The notes beneath the pieces were generated by a model that was not told where the DNA came from, ran no database searches, and was given only the letters and a program-made list of their open reading frames with translations. Made by a program: the position numbers and the translations under genes. Below, piece by piece: positions 9,896 to 19,686 of a stretch of DNA of 64,000 nucleotides (position 1 is the stretch's first letter; each line of letters begins with the position of its first letter). Location: assembly GCA_963718315.1 (NCBI GenBank), contig CAVQZC010000007.1:930001-994000 (forward strand). Direction: 5' to 3'. Source of the stretch: CAVQZC01 sp963718315 (GTDB lineage Bacteria > Actinomycetota > Thermoleophilia > Gaiellales > JAICJC01).

Positions 9896-10171
9896 GTGAC
9901 AAAGAACCGCACTCTCGTGTTTCTGGGCATCGCCGGCGGCATCATCTGCATCGGCATGGCCATCGTGTACTGGTCGACGCCGGCCAAGGACCTGCCGCTG
10001 CCGAACTTCCTGGGCCACGAGAACTCGTCAGCCCACCACATCAAGCACGGGATCGCCGCGTTCCTGGTCGGGCTCGCGCTGTTCGCGTTCGCCTGGTTCA
10101 AGAGCGGCCCGCGCAAGAAGGTCGAGAGCGGCGCCGGTCAGAGCCCGGCGGGCACCGACTCCGCGTCCTGA
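9896..10171 (+). CDS. Small two-helix membrane protein
   Basis: 91 residues, not recognised. Two hydrophobic segments, FLGIAGGIICIGMAIVYW (about 8-25) and HGIAAFLVGLALFAFAWF (about 51-68), are joined by a polar loop with HENSSAHHIKHG, and the tail is basic then small and polar. GTG 9896 is preceded by GGAGG (9887-9891) at a close but usable spacing, which supports translation. No partner gene is evident; a long palindromic element lies upstream and a palindrome downstream. Confidence 0.6.
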   Translation: MTKNRTLVFLGIAGGIICIGMAIVYWSTPAKDLPLPNFLGHENSSAHHIKHGIAAFLVGLALFAFAWFKSGPRKKVESGAGQSPAGTDSAS

Positions 10172-10178
10172 CACTCCT

Positions 10179-10205
10179 CACCTGACAGCGTATGCTGTCC
10201 AGGTG
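10179..10205. promoter_or_regulatory. 27-base palindrome, operator- or terminator-like
   Basis: CACCTG-ACAGC-GTAT-GCTGT-CCAGGTG is an almost perfect palindrome with one unpaired base, lying between the stop at 10171 and the GTG at 10255. A further TGACAG follows directly. The position fits either an operator for the downstream gene or a weak terminator for the upstream one; there is no T-run on either side. Confidence 0.4.
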
Positions 10206-10254
10206 ACAGTCGCACAGACGCGGGAAACCGCAGCCGTATCGCCTCACCTGGACG

Positions 10255-10683
10255 GTGTTGCTCCTACTGGTGTTCGGACCCCTACTGGCGGCTGTCGTTG
10301 ACGAGCACATCAACGAGCCGCCCGTCACGCCACTCCGAGGCGCCGCGGCAGCCAGTTACCTGACCTCGACCTGGCGCGCGACGCCCGACCCCATGACCAG
10401 GGTGAGATGCGGCACTGACGCGTGTGACGTGTGGCTGCGTCCATACGAAGAAAGCGGTCTGCACGGCGCCTACGTGGCGCTCACGATGGACACCTTCCTC
10501 GTGTCGGGAGCTCTCGGAATGACGACAATCTCGCACTGGACAACGCACCTGCAGACCCGGGCGGGCACAATCACCGCGGCATGCTCCACGACTCAGGCGC
10601 AACGGCTCGATCAGGGGCCGAGCATGACCAAGGCCGTGCTCGAGCGATGGTGCCCTACGTTCTTCGTGCCAAGCGGCGCCTAG
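10255..10683 (+). CDS. Hypothetical secreted or membrane-anchored protein
   Basis: 142 residues, not recognised. It starts with a hydrophobic stretch (LLLLVFGPLLAAVV) that can serve as signal or anchor, followed by a polar domain with two cysteines in CGTDACD and two more later. No start codon lies further upstream in frame, and the ribosome site before GTG 10255 is weak. The stop overlaps the stop of uppP on the other strand. Composition fits a real gene but support is modest. Confidence 0.45.
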   Translation: MLLLLVFGPLLAAVVDEHINEPPVTPLRGAAAASYLTSTWRATPDPMTRVRCGTDACDVWLRPYEESGLHGAYVALTMDTFLVSGALGMTTISHWTTHLQTRAGTITAACSTTQAQRLDQGPSMTKAVLERWCPTFFVPSGA

Positions 10684-11573
10684 AAGAGGAAGTACAGGGA
10701 GCAGAACACTCCCCAGACGATGCAGAAGACGCCGAAGGGCGTCAGCCGCTCGCTCTCGAAGTACTTCATCAGGAAGCGCACCGACAGCCACGCGGTGAAA
10801 CCGGCGCAGAGTGCGGCCACCAACGCCTGGCCGCGCACGCCGTCCCCCGTTGAGCCCGCCAGGTCGGGCAGCTTGAGCAGCGCAGCCGCCCCGATGATCG
10901 GCGTCGCCAGCAGGAAGGCGAAGCGCGCCGCGTCCTCGTTGGACAGGCCGACCAGCAGGCCGCCGCCCATCGTGGCCCCCGACCGCGAGAACCCCGGGAT
11001 CAGCGCCAGGGCCTGAGCCGCACCGATGACGAACGACTGCGGCCACCCGACCTGCTTGGCCACGCGCTGGTCCCCCATTCCGTCTTCTGGCTGGGTCGCC
11101 GGGGCACGCCTGCGCAGCCGCTCAGCGCCCAGCAGCATGATGCCGTTGAGGATCAAGAAGAACGCCGCCGACTGCGCCGAGGCGAACACCGACCGCAGCT
11201 GATCCTGCAACAGGAGTCCGATGACGCCGGCCGGGATCGTGCCCAGGATCAGCAGCCAGCCCAGCTTGCCTTCGGGGTTCTCGTCGGAGATCTCGCGCTC
11301 GACGAGCGAGCGCCAGACGCCCTTGACGATCCGCACCCAGTCCTGCCAGAAGAACCCCAGCAGCACGATGGCCGTCGCCAGGTGGGTCGCGACCAGGAAG
11401 GTGATGAAGTAGGGGTCGTTCTGGTGGATGTTCCAGCCCAGGAGCTGGGGCAGGATCACGCTCTGCCCGAGGCTGGAGATCGGAAACAGCTCCGCGAACC
11501 CTTGCAAGAGTCCGAGGATGATCGCCTGCAAATAGGAAATCGGTTCGTACAGGAGTACCATCGCGGAGTCCAC
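10680..11573 (-). CDS. uppP: Undecaprenyl-diphosphatase (UppP/BacA)
   Basis: 297 residues (293 from the internal ATG at 11561), polytopic membrane enzyme that recycles undecaprenyl pyrophosphate for wall synthesis. The first motif reads LLQGFAELFPISSLGQS: the (E/Q)xxxE pair is kept, but the histidine that follows SSxG in most members is glutamine. The second motif PGFSRSGAT is intact. It starts one base after the stop of the GNAT gene, so the two are co-transcribed. Confidence 0.9.
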   Translation of the reverse strand: MDSAMVLLYEPISYLQAIILGLLQGFAELFPISSLGQSVILPQLLGWNIHQNDPYFITFLVATHLATAIVLLGFFWQDWVRIVKGVWRSLVEREISDENPEGKLGWLLILGTIPAGVIGLLLQDQLRSVFASAQSAAFFLILNGIMLLGAERLRRRAPATQPEDGMGDQRVAKQVGWPQSFVIGAAQALALIPGFSRSGATMGGGLLVGLSNEDAARFAFLLATPIIGAAALLKLPDLAGSTGDGVRGQALVAALCAGFTAWLSVRFLMKYFESERLTPFGVFCIVWGVFCSLYFLF

Positions 11574-11574
11574 G

Positions 11575-12081
11575 TTAGCGGTCGGGCCGGTCGCCGGGCG
11601 TCACCGCGTAGAGCACGTGCGGCATGCCTGCGTGGACGATGTCGCGCTCGTAGCGCAGCCCGGCCTTCTCCATCACCCGGCGCGAGCGCAGGTTGTAGGG
11701 AAGCGTGAACGAAACGATCCGCTGCAGCCCCAGCTCGCCGAATCCGACCTCCAGCGACACCCGCGCCATGGCGGTCGCGATCCCGCGGCCCCAGTGCGAG
11801 GCACGCACCGAGTAGCCGACCTCGACCTCGGACACGCCCTCGACCGCCACCCGCCCGAGCCCTCCGCGGGCAACGAATCGACCGGCGGTGTCGCGAAACG
11901 TCCACCAGCCGAAGCCGTCCTCGCTCCACCTGCGCAGGGCGCGGTCGAACCCGGCGCGCATCTCGGCATCGGACCGCAGCCCGCCCAGGGTCGCCGCCAC
12001 TCGCGGGTCCGCTATCAGCGCGCGCCAGTCCTCCCAGTCGGCCTCGACCGGCGGACGGCCGGCCAGTCCCGCGGCCGTCAC
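11575..12081 (-). CDS. RimJ/RimL-type GNAT N-acetyltransferase
   Basis: About 168 residues from GTG 12081; the frame is open further upstream but family alignment begins at about VEADWEDWRALIADPRV. The acetyl-CoA loop is HWGRGIATAM. VEVGYSVRASHWGRGIA and YNLRSRRVMEKAGLRYE are typical of the RimJ/RimL branch, which acetylates protein N-termini or small amines; the substrate is not known. It is followed directly by uppP and preceded by a very small membrane ORF. Confidence 0.8.
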   Translation of the reverse strand: MTAAGLAGRPPVEADWEDWRALIADPRVAATLGGLRSDAEMRAGFDRALRRWSEDGFGWWTFRDTAGRFVARGGLGRVAVEGVSEVEVGYSVRASHWGRGIATAMARVSLEVGFGELGLQRIVSFTLPYNLRSRRVMEKAGLRYERDIVHAGMPHVLYAVTPGDRPDR

Positions 12082-12094
12082 CAGCGCGAGCGCG

Positions 12095-12241
12095 TCAGCG
12101 GGCAAGCAGGATCGCCGACGCTGCAACCGCGAAGGCGAGCACCAGCAGCCCCAGTGGCAGCGCCAGCATCTGCAGCGTGCGTGCCGCCAGGCGGATCCGG
12201 TGCAGGTGCGGCGGATGTGTGGTCTGGAGGATTGTGTTCAC
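12095..12241 (-). CDS. Possible 48-residue membrane peptide
   Basis: Short open frame starting GTG 12241, with a basic N-terminus and one strong hydrophobic helix (MLALPLGLLVLAFAVAASAI) that runs to the end. It ends 13 bases before the start chosen for the GNAT gene. It sits between a terminator-like hairpin and the GNAT, so it could lead that operon. No family is recognised. Confidence 0.3.
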   Translation of the reverse strand: MNTILQTTHPPHLHRIRLAARTLQMLALPLGLLVLAFAVAASAILLAR

Positions 12242-12285
12242 AGCGAAACCGGATTCGGCGGCCGCGCCGCAGATCCTCCCTGCCT

Positions 12286-12320
12286 GTGGCGCCCGGGATG
12301 GAGCCGGTCCCGGGCGCCAC
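12286..12320 (-). terminator. Strong hairpin after the ferritin-like gene
   Basis: Perfect 12-base inverted repeat GTGGCGCCCGGG / CCCGGGCGCCAC with an 11-base loop, 26 bases past the stop of the minus-strand ferritin-like gene. No T-run, as is common in high-GC actinobacteria. Confidence 0.6.
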
Positions 12321-12345
12321 ACTTCCTCCGACGGCTTCTGTGGAG

Positions 12346-13062
12346 CTATGCAGCCTTGTAGGGGCCTACAGCCGACTTGATCTGTGCCGGCGACGGCATC
12401 TGCCGCGGCACGGTGTGGCCACCGGTGCCGTTGAGGAACGGCGCCAGGGCCGTGGCGGCGTCCGAGACGCAGCTGAACTCGGCCGGCTCGTACACCAGGT
12501 TGTTGGGCAGGGCGTCGCCGATGGTGTCGCGGATCGCGAACCGGTGCTCGGCCTCGACGCCCAGGATGCGGGCGGCGAGCTGGGCGAGATCCGGCTGGTT
12601 GAGCACCGCGAACCGGTTGACCGCGGCACCGTAGGCGCTGATGAACGCGTTCTCCAGCGCCTCCAGCGTCTTTGCGAACCCGCTCAGCGTGCCGAACACG
12701 CCGGGCGCGAAGTGGTACGTGGTCTGCGGCTTGGGAGCCCCGGCCTTCATCAGCGCCAGCAGGTGCTGGTCCTCTTCGGACAACGCGCCGCGAAGGTACG
12801 GCCGGTTGCCGGCTTCGATCGCGTTGAACACCGGCGGCGACGTGATGCCGTGGTAGTACGTCGTGACCGCCAGCGCCTCAGCGATGGCTGCGATGGTCAC
12901 GATCGTCTCCACACTCTCGTTGCAGGACGACGAGCTGTTGGCGCTCGCGACGCCCGCCTCCACCAGGGGCACGCCCATCAGCATGCCGCCGGCGGCCAGC
13001 CCTCCGCCGCGCACGAGCACGCTGCGCCGCGAGAGCCGAGGCAGTACAGGTTCAGATCCCAT
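12346..13062 (-). CDS. Tat-exported ferritin-like domain protein
   Basis: About 238 residues. The twin-arginine signal PRLSRRSVLVRGGGLA is followed by a hydrophobic stretch and VASA cleavage-like site. The mature part is a helical ferritin-like (Ferritin_2, desiccation-protein type) domain, with segments such as IAAIAEALAVTTYYHGI and EEDQHLLALMKAGAP. The ATG at 13062 was chosen because GAAGG lies eight bases upstream and the Tat motif then begins near residue 9; the frame is open further up. Role unknown; no redox partner is adjacent. Confidence 0.75.
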   Translation of the reverse strand: MGSEPVLPRLSRRSVLVRGGGLAAGGMLMGVPLVEAGVASANSSSSCNESVETIVTIAAIAEALAVTTYYHGITSPPVFNAIEAGNRPYLRGALSEEDQHLLALMKAGAPKPQTTYHFAPGVFGTLSGFAKTLEALENAFISAYGAAVNRFAVLNQPDLAQLAARILGVEAEHRFAIRDTIGDALPNNLVYEPAEFSCVSDAATALAPFLNGTGGHTVPRQMPSPAQIKSAVGPYKAA

Positions 13063-13226
13063 CCGATCACCCTTCCGCAGGAGTTGACGGAAGCTGTTCG
13101 GCCAAACGGGAAGATCGGTTCGAATCTCGGCGTCCCCTTGAAAGCCGCTATCCGACACTCGTAGGATTGAGGCATTCCACGGCGAACATCGTCAGGTTCG
13201 TCATCGTCGTCTTACAAGGAGCTGAT

Positions 13227-13694
13227 ATGGACCTGTCCAAGATCGGCCGTAACGACTGGATCATGGTCGGCGGCACGATCGGCACGTTCCTGGGCATCGT
13301 GCTCTTCCCCTGGTATTCGATCTCGATCGGGCCCTTCAGCTCGAGCGTTTACGCGTGGGACGTGAATATCTGGGGCAAGCTGGCATGGCTCGGGATGCTC
13401 GTGATGATCGCGGGCGTGGTGCTGATGTTCCTTCCGAACCCGCCAGACCTTCCGGTCCCGGCGGGAACCCTGGTTCTCGGCGCCAGCGTGTTCACTGCGG
13501 TGATGGTCGTCATCGAGTTCCTCGACCATCACAGCTACACCTCGTTCGGCATCTATCTGACGCTGATCGCCTCGATCGTCGCCGCATACGGCGCGTTCGC
13601 AGCCGGCCATCGTGTGAGTATGCCGACAAGTACAGGTAGCACCGGCGGCGGTGGCGGCACCGACAGCGGCGCCGGGTCTTCTTCGGAGGGCTGA
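13227..13694 (+). CDS. Four-helix membrane protein of unknown function
   Basis: 155 residues. It has four hydrophobic segments (around WIMVGGTIGTFLGIVLF, WLGMLVMIAGVVLMFL, VLGASVFTAVMVVIEFL and LTLIASIVAAYGAFAAG) and a Gly/Ser/Thr-rich tail. ATG 13227 has AAGGAG five bases upstream, a good ribosome site, preferred over an upstream in-frame start. It is divergent from the ferritin-like gene and followed by a bidirectional terminator. Confidence 0.7.
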   Translation: MDLSKIGRNDWIMVGGTIGTFLGIVLFPWYSISIGPFSSSVYAWDVNIWGKLAWLGMLVMIAGVVLMFLPNPPDLPVPAGTLVLGASVFTAVMVVIEFLDHHSYTSFGIYLTLIASIVAAYGAFAAGHRVSMPTSTGSTGGGGGTDSGAGSSSEG

Positions 13695-13706
13695 TCTCCG
13701 TGTGGG

Positions 13707-13728
13707 GCGGGCGCCGACCGGCGCCCGC
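13707..13728. terminator. Bidirectional terminator hairpin
   Basis: GCGGGCGCC / GGCGCCCGC with a GACC loop, between the convergent stops of the membrane protein (13694) and the short aldehyde dehydrogenase (13731). Confidence 0.65.
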
Positions 13729-13730
13729 TC

Positions 13731-14528
13731 CTACGCCCCCATCGGGTGCCAGACGGTCTTCAGCTCCAGGGACGGCTCGATCTCCCATAGCGACTGACCG
13801 TCGGCGGCGCCCCGGAAGACGCGCTTCACGTTGCCTGCGGCGAGCGCTTCCAGCTCCGTGGTCTCACCGTTCGCCCCAGTCAGGTCGATCGCGTTGACGT
13901 CCATGTGGCCGGCCAGGATCGGCGCCAGCTCCTCGACGTTGCCCGTGAGGATGTTCACGGCTCCGGCCGGCATGTCGCTGGTCGCGACCGCCTCGGCCAG
14001 CTCCACCGCCGCCAGCGCGCTGGGCGCTCCCGCCACCAGCACCACCGCGTTGCCGCCGACCAGCGGCGGCAGCAGGCGCGAGACAACCCCCTCCAGCGCC
14101 GGCTCACCCGGCGCCAGGACGGCGACCACGCCGGTCGGCTCGGGGATCGTGAAGTTGAAGTACGGGCCGGCCACCGGGTTGGCGCCGCCGACCACCTGCG
14201 CCAGCTTGTCGCACCACCCGGCGTACCAGACCACCCGGTCGACCGAGCGCTCGACCTCGTCCGGGCCGCTGCAGACGGCGGCCAGGTCGGACGCCCGGCT
14301 CTCCATCATCTCCGCCAGCCGGTAGAGCACCTGCCCGCGGTTGTAGGCGGTGGCCTTCGACCACGCCCCCAGACCGCTGCGCGCGGCGCGCACCGCCTCG
14401 CGGGCGTCCTTGCGCGACGCCAGGGCGACGTTGTTGCCGTCCACCTCGAACGTGCGCCCCGACTCGGAGCGCGGGAACGCACCGCCGATGTAGAGCTTGT
14501 AGGTCTTCCTGACGGGCAGGCGGCTCAC
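13731..14528 (-). CDS. Truncated aldehyde dehydrogenase-family protein
   Basis: 265 residues, homologous to the cofactor-binding half of the ALDH family (EAVRAARSGLGAWSKATAYN, LPPLVGGNAVVLV, PAGAVNILTG). It ends before the region that holds the catalytic Cys and the ELGGK motif, so it should not be active alone. GTG 14528 overlaps the stop of the full-length ALDH (GTGA), so the two are translationally coupled. A short ALDH paralogue following a full one and deoC recurs in actinobacteria; a structural or regulatory subunit is a guess. Confidence 0.75.
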   Translation of the reverse strand: MSRLPVRKTYKLYIGGAFPRSESGRTFEVDGNNVALASRKDAREAVRAARSGLGAWSKATAYNRGQVLYRLAEMMESRASDLAAVCSGPDEVERSVDRVVWYAGWCDKLAQVVGGANPVAGPYFNFTIPEPTGVVAVLAPGEPALEGVVSRLLPPLVGGNAVVLVAGAPSALAAVELAEAVATSDMPAGAVNILTGNVEELAPILAGHMDVNAIDLTGANGETTELEALAAGNVKRVFRGAADGQSLWEIEPSLELKTVWHPMGA

Positions 14529-16006
14529 TGGTCAAACCTCAGGTAGGAGCGCAGGCCGTGGCGGCCGCCCTCACGGCCGAAGCCCGACTCCTTGTAGCCG
14601 CCGAAGGGCGAGGCGGGATCGAACCGGTTGAAGGTGTTCGCCCAGACAACGCCCGCCCGCAGCCGGGACGCCATCCACAGGATCCGCGAGCCCTTCTCGG
14701 TCCAGACGCCGGCCGACAGCCCGTAGGCCGTGTTGTTCGCCTTCTCGACCGCCTCGCTGGGGGTGCGGAAGGTCATCACCGAGAGCACAGGACCGAAGAT
14801 CTCCTCCTGGGCGATCCGGTAGCTCTGGGAGACCCCGGTGAACACGGTCGGCGGGAACCAGAAGCCGCGGTCGGGCAGGTCGCAGGCGGGCTGGAAGATC
14901 TCCGCACCCTCCGCCTCGCCACTCGCGACCAGCTCCTGGATCCGCTCCAGCTGGGCGCGCGAGTTGATCGCGCCGACGTCGGTGTTCTTGTCCAGCGGGT
15001 CGCCGACACGCAGCGTGCCCAGGCGGCGCCGCAGCTTGGCGATCAGCGGCTCGGCGATCGACTCCTGCACCAGCAGGCGGGAGCCCGCGCAGCAGACGTG
15101 CCCCTGGTTGAAGTAGATGCCGTTGACGATGCCCTCGACGGCCTGGTCGAGCGCGCAGTCGGCGAACACGATGTTGGCCGCCTTGCCGCCGAGCTCCAGC
15201 GTGTGGGGGACGTTGCGCCCGGCCAGCGATCGCTGGATCTGCTTGCCGACCTCGGTCGAGCCGGTGAACGCCAGCTTGTCGATGTCTGTGTGCTCGACCA
15301 GCGCCGCGCCCGTCTCGCCGTCACCGGTGACGATGTTGACAACGCCGGGAGGCAGCTCGGCCTGGCGGCATACGTCAGCGAACATGAGCGCGGTCAGCGG
15401 CGTTGTCTCGGCCGGCTTCAAGACGACGGTGTTGCCGCACGCCAGCGCCGGCGCCACCTTCCACGACAGCATCAGCAGCGGGAAGTTCCAGGGGATGATC
15501 TGGGCGGCCACGCCCAGCGGCCGCGGGTCGCGGTTGGGGAAGGCGTACTCCAGCTTGTCCGCCCAGCCCGCGTGGTAGAAGAAGTGCGCGGCGGCCAGCG
15601 GCAGGTCGACGTCGCGCGACTCGCGGATCGGCTTGCCGCCGTCCAGCGACTCGGCGACCGCCAGCTCCCGGCTGCGCTCCTGCAGGATGCGGGCGATCCG
15701 GAACAGGTACTTGGCCCGCTCGGCCGGGCGGATGTCCGACCAGCCGTTCTCGAACGCCCCGCGGGCTGCGGTCACCGCGGCGTCGATGTCCTCCCTGCCG
15801 CCCTGTGCGACCTCGGCCAGCGGCTCCTCGGTCGCCGGCGAGATGGTGGTGAACCACTGCTTCGTCGCCGGCTCCACCGACTCGCCGTCGATGAACAGGT
15901 CGTAGCGCTCGCGGAAGCTGACGATGGCGCGAGACTCGGGCGCCGGGGCGTACTCCCAGTCCAGGCCGGGAACCGCGGGCAGATTCTTCGACTCGGCCAC
16001 TGCCAA
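14525..16006 (-). CDS. Aldehyde dehydrogenase, full length
   Basis: 493 residues, NAD(P)-dependent ALDH. Cofactor segment IIPWNFPLLM, catalytic Glu in LELGGKAAN and catalytic Cys in FNQGHVCCAGSR are all present. TTG 16006 is used, with a GTG six bases in as an alternative. The gene follows deoC; the likely job is to oxidise the acetaldehyde released from deoxyribose 5-phosphate to acetate, an inference from context. The deoC frame has no stop before this gene, so the junction is unusual. Confidence 0.88.
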   Translation of the reverse strand: MAVAESKNLPAVPGLDWEYAPAPESRAIVSFRERYDLFIDGESVEPATKQWFTTISPATEEPLAEVAQGGREDIDAAVTAARGAFENGWSDIRPAERAKYLFRIARILQERSRELAVAESLDGGKPIRESRDVDLPLAAAHFFYHAGWADKLEYAFPNRDPRPLGVAAQIIPWNFPLLMLSWKVAPALACGNTVVLKPAETTPLTALMFADVCRQAELPPGVVNIVTGDGETGAALVEHTDIDKLAFTGSTEVGKQIQRSLAGRNVPHTLELGGKAANIVFADCALDQAVEGIVNGIYFNQGHVCCAGSRLLVQESIAEPLIAKLRRRLGTLRVGDPLDKNTDVGAINSRAQLERIQELVASGEAEGAEIFQPACDLPDRGFWFPPTVFTGVSQSYRIAQEEIFGPVLSVMTFRTPSEAVEKANNTAYGLSAGVWTEKGSRILWMASRLRAGVVWANTFNRFDPASPFGGYKESGFGREGGRHGLRSYLRFDQ

Positions 16007-16007
16007 T

Positions 16008-16952
16008 CGACCGCGGGCAGTCCACCGTGAAGTGGTCGGGGGACTCGTAGAAGCCGGTCTTCTGGGTGCGGATCTGCATCAGCACGTCGTTCAGCAGCGA
16101 CGACGCCCCGAACCGGAACCGGTCGGGAGTCAGCCAGTCGGCACCGAGCGTCTCGTTCAGCACGCACAGGTACTGGATCGCGTTCTTCGAGGTACGGATG
16201 CCGCCGGCCGTCTTCATGCCGACCACGCGGCCAGTCTCCTCGTGCACATCCCGGATCGCCTCCATCATGCACAGCGCCACCGGCAGCGTTGCAGCCGGGC
16301 TGATCTTGCCGGTCGACGTCTTGATGAAGTCGGCGCCGGCCGCCATGGCGATCAGCGACGCCCGCCGCACCTCGTCGTAGCTGCCCAGCTCGCCGGTCTC
16401 GAGGATCACCTTGAGGTGGGCGTCGCCACAGGCCTCGCGGACGCGCACGATCTCGTCGAAGACGACGCCGTGACGGCCGGACAGGAAGGCGTTGCGGTCG
16501 ATCACCATGTCCACCTCGTCCGCGCCCATCTCGACTGCCGCCCTGACCTCCGCGATCTTCACCGAAACGGGTGACTGCCCGGACGGGAACGCGGTGGCGA
16601 CCGATGCGACCCGCACCGTGCTGCCCTTGACCCGCTCGACCGCGGCGGGCACCAGGTTCGGGTACACGCAGACCGCGGCCACCGAGGGCACCGAGGGGTC
16701 AACCGGATCGGGGCGCAGCGCCTTGGCGCAGAGGGCCGCCACCTTGCCCGGCGTGTCCGCGCCCTCCAGGGTCGTCAGGTCGATCATGCGGACGATCAGG
16801 TCGAGCGCCGCCAGCTTGGATGCCTTCTTGATCGACCGCGTGGCCAGCTGCGCCGCCCGGGCTTCCAGGGCGACGGCATCGACCGAGCCAAGGCGGGTCA
16901 GCCGCAGCTCGGCGGGGTCAAGCTCGCGAGCCAGCGTCGGAGTCCGCGCCAT
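16008..16952 (-). CDS. deoC: Deoxyribose-phosphate aldolase (no stop at expected end)
   Basis: Class I aldolase that splits 2-deoxyribose 5-phosphate into glyceraldehyde 3-phosphate and acetaldehyde. Schiff-base region GADFIKTSTGK, catalytic VILETGELGS and GMKTAGGIRTS are present. ATG 16952 is preferred over GTG 16961. The protein should end near FYESPDHFTVD (about base 16023), but the next codon is TGC and the frame stays open to 15375, deep in the ALDH gene, so the given end is approximate. Either one base of a stop codon is wrong or the two enzymes are fused or read through. Confidence 0.85.
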
Positions 16953-17065
16953 CCCCAGCACTGTAGATGATCGACAGTTGACGTAACGAGCGCGCGTGCA
17001 GGCCGAGAAGGACCGTTGTAGGATGGCCGTCGCTTTTCAATCACCGCCGTCAGGGAGGCACACTG

Positions 17066-18111
17066 GTGAAGTTTCCACGTCTAAGGAGCTCCGCGCTCCT
17101 CCTGGTCGCACTCGTTGCGGTGTTCGCAACTGCGTGCGGCAGCTCGTCGTCGTCCGGCTCTTCGGGGGGCAGCGGCGGAGGTGGCAGCACGCCGGCAAAG
17201 CCTGGTGCCAACATCAAAGTCGGCCTCGTAACTGACATCGGCGGGCTCAACGACAAGAGCTTCAACCACCTTGCGTACGTCGGCCTCCAGCGCGCCGGGA
17301 CGGATCCTCGGCGTCCAGACCAAGGTCGAGACGTCGAACTCCGGCTCCGACTACGTCCCCAACATGGAGGCGCTGGCCACGCAGCACTACAACCTGGTGA
17401 TCGGTGTCGGGTTCCTCATGGACTCGGCGATCAAGCAGGTCGCCAAGGCGTTCCCGAACACGAAGTTCGCGATCGTCGACGACGCGCCGACGCCCACCAC
17501 CTCGAACCTGGAAGGCCTGCTGTTCAAGGAGCAGGAGTCCGGGTACCTGGCGGGCTATCTCGCCGGCCTGATGACGAAGACCAACGTCGTCTCGACCGTC
17601 GGCGGCCAGAAGATCCCGCCGGTTGACCACTACATCGCGGGCTTCCAGGCGGGCGCGAAGGCGTCGAATCCGAGCATCACGACGCTGAACGCCTACTCCA
17701 ACTCGTTCACCAACCAGGCCGCGTGCAAGGAGCTGGCGCTGAACCAGATCAGCCAGCACTCCGACGTGGTCTTCCAGGTGGCCGGCGGCTGCGGCCTCGG
17801 CGCACTGAGCGCCGCCCAGGAGAAGAACGTCTGGGGCATCGGCGTCGACGCCGATCAGGCGTACCTCGGCAAGTACATCCTGACCAGCGCGATCAAGAAG
17901 GTCGACGTCGCCGTATACGACACGATCAAGAGCGTCGTCGACGGCAGCTTCGAGGGCGGCGGCGTCACCACGTTCGACATGACGAAGGGCGCGACCGGCC
18001 TGGGCTTGATCAACGGTGCAGTCCCGGCCGACGATCGTCGCCGAAGGTGAAGGCCCAGTCGCGGCGAAGATCAAGGCCGGCACGATCGTGCCGCCCGACA
18101 CGGTCAAGTGA
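17066..18111 (+). CDS. BMP-family substrate-binding lipoprotein (two frameshifts)
   Basis: Basic membrane protein (BmpA/Med, PnrA-like) lipoprotein, the periplasmic-type nucleoside receptor of the ABC transporter downstream. Signal and lipobox end in VFATAC, with Cys24 as the lipid site, then a Ser/Gly-rich linker. LVTDIGGLNDKSFN starts the domain. The frame moves +1 near 17290 (extra G in GGG) and again near 18021; the last frame ends AKIKAGTIVPPDTVK. GTG 17066 has AGGGAGG upstream, and a TAGGAT -10-like hexamer lies at 17019-17024. Confidence 0.85.
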
Positions 18112-18118
18112 TCAACAA

Positions 18119-18152
18119 CCGGGGGAGGGCGGATCTGCTCGCCCTCCCCCGG
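18119..18152 (+). promoter_or_regulatory. Perfect 13-bp hairpin between receptor and ABC genes
   Basis: CCGGGGGAGGGCG (18119-18131) pairs exactly with CGCCCTCCCCCGG (18140-18152) around an 8-base loop. It starts eight bases after the lipoprotein stop and ends 10 bases before the ATPase ATG. Such hairpins after binding-protein genes usually protect the upstream message and lower expression of the rest; that role is inferred. Confidence 0.65.
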
Positions 18153-18162
18153 CCTCATCGTC

Positions 18163-19682
<1,520 letters not shown>

Positions 19683-19686
<4 letters not shown>

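Noticed and set aside
16978..16983. TTGACG as a -35 box for the BMP lipoprotein gene
   Set aside because: No -10 hexamer at suitable spacing; the better -10 (TAGGAT at 17019) is too far away.
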